Source of the DNA: Methanobacteriota archaeon
Lineage (GTDB): Archaea > Thermoplasmatota > Poseidoniia > Poseidoniales > Thalassarchaeaceae
NCBI GenBank assembly: GCA_002722735.1
Contig: PBMR01000011.1
Location: forward strand, 1-38,206
Direction of reading: 5' to 3'
Length of the DNA: 38,206 nt
In this document: positions 38,040-38,206 of the stretch, piece by piece
Numbering within the stretch: the first letter of the stretch is position 1
Layout: each line of letters starts with the position of its first letter
Made by a program: the position numbers and the translations under genes
Notes under the pieces: model-generated
Told to the model about the DNA's origin: nothing
Database searches by the model: none
The model's input: the letters and a program-made list of their open reading frames with translations, nothing else

Positions 38040-38106
38040 CTCGTGCGTCCGACAGGCCCGTGCTGGTGGCCGTCGAAGCCCTGCTGAGGGAGATTTGAAA
38101 GAGAAG

Positions 38107-38206
38107 CTAGACCTGCTCGTTGCCCATTTTCGACTTGATTTTGAGAAATATGAGACCGACTAGATTTATTGGAATGGCTAAGAATAGCGACCCGATAATC
38201 GATATC
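38107..38206 (-). CDS. C-terminal end of a membrane protein, cut by the window edge
   Basis: In the minus-strand frame that begins at 38205, 32 codons run to a TAG at 38107-38109. They encode a hydrophobic segment (ISIIGSLFLAIPINLVGLIF) followed by a short positively charged cytosolic end (KIKSKMGNEQV). This is the usual look of a final membrane helix with a basic inner tail. The start lies beyond the window. No family can be assigned from 32 residues. Confidence 0.45.
   Translation of the reverse strand, partial: ISIIGSLFLAIPINLVGLIFLKIKSKMGNEQV

Noticed and set aside
1-38206. CRISPR arrays, insertion sequences, prophage or integrase genes
   Set aside because: No regularly spaced repeats, transposase or integrase motifs, or terminal inverted repeats were seen anywhere in the window.

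Overview
This window is archaeal chromosome. It carries archaeal-type RNA polymerase genes (rpoH, an undivided rpoB, and split rpoA1/rpoA2), ribosomal proteins eS1 and eL30, an RNase P Pop5-like protein, several COG1340 coiled-coil proteins, and box A promoters placed for leaderless transcripts. The undivided RpoB, the Rieske/cytochrome b respiratory operon and the compact layout best fit an uncultured marine Thermoplasmatota lineage, probably Marine Group II/III (Poseidoniia). That placement is an inference from gene content, not from a tree.

Layout. 1-314: no gene I can defend, only short repeats. 315-2449 (minus): eS1 with a tandem SAP tail, a methylthioadenosine-phosphorylase-like enzyme and a small membrane protein. 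2584-4398 (plus): PF01877-type RNA-binding protein, 7Fe-type ferredoxin, PdxS. 4400-12075: two divergent gene groups. One side has a secreted/membrane protein with cytosolic zinc ribbons, a DtxR-family metalloregulator, a multi-span membrane protein and a COG1340 coiled-coil protein. The other side has three more coiled-coil proteins. All four coiled-coil proteins share a central signature and look like paralogues. 12053-22346 (minus): rpoH-rpoB-rpoA1-rpoA2-rpl30e and an unrecognised gene with its own promoter. tRNA-Lys(TTT) lies just upstream.

22628-26853: a methyltransferase-biotin ligase fusion, rnp2, a polytopic membrane protein, a divergent FtsZ and a TPR protein. 26991-32807 (plus): a tightly packed respiratory operon with a Reeler-like anchored protein, a small membrane protein, a Rieske protein, a b6-type cytochrome b N-half, and a cytochrome b C-half fused to a complete HdrD-like two-CCG iron-sulfur module. 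32811-35563: small membrane proteins, a dicluster ferredoxin, a short O6-alkylguanine-DNA alkyltransferase, an ABM-like protein and an alpha/beta hydrolase. 35616-37660: a two-gene GMC oxidoreductase. 37731-38206: a small protein and the C-terminal end of a membrane protein cut by the window edge.

The strongest observations are: (1) the same N-terminal domain fused to two different RNA polymerase subunits, Rpo5 and Rpo1C; (2) a cytochrome b/HdrD-like fusion inside a Rieske operon, suggesting direct coupling of quinol chemistry to a heterodisulfide-reductase-like catalytic module; (3) four COG1340 paralogues grouped with a metalloregulator and membrane genes; (4) a methyltransferase-biotin ligase fusion; (5) perfect or near-perfect palindromes beside box A elements between divergent genes. 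All family assignments were made by reading motifs; no database search was run.
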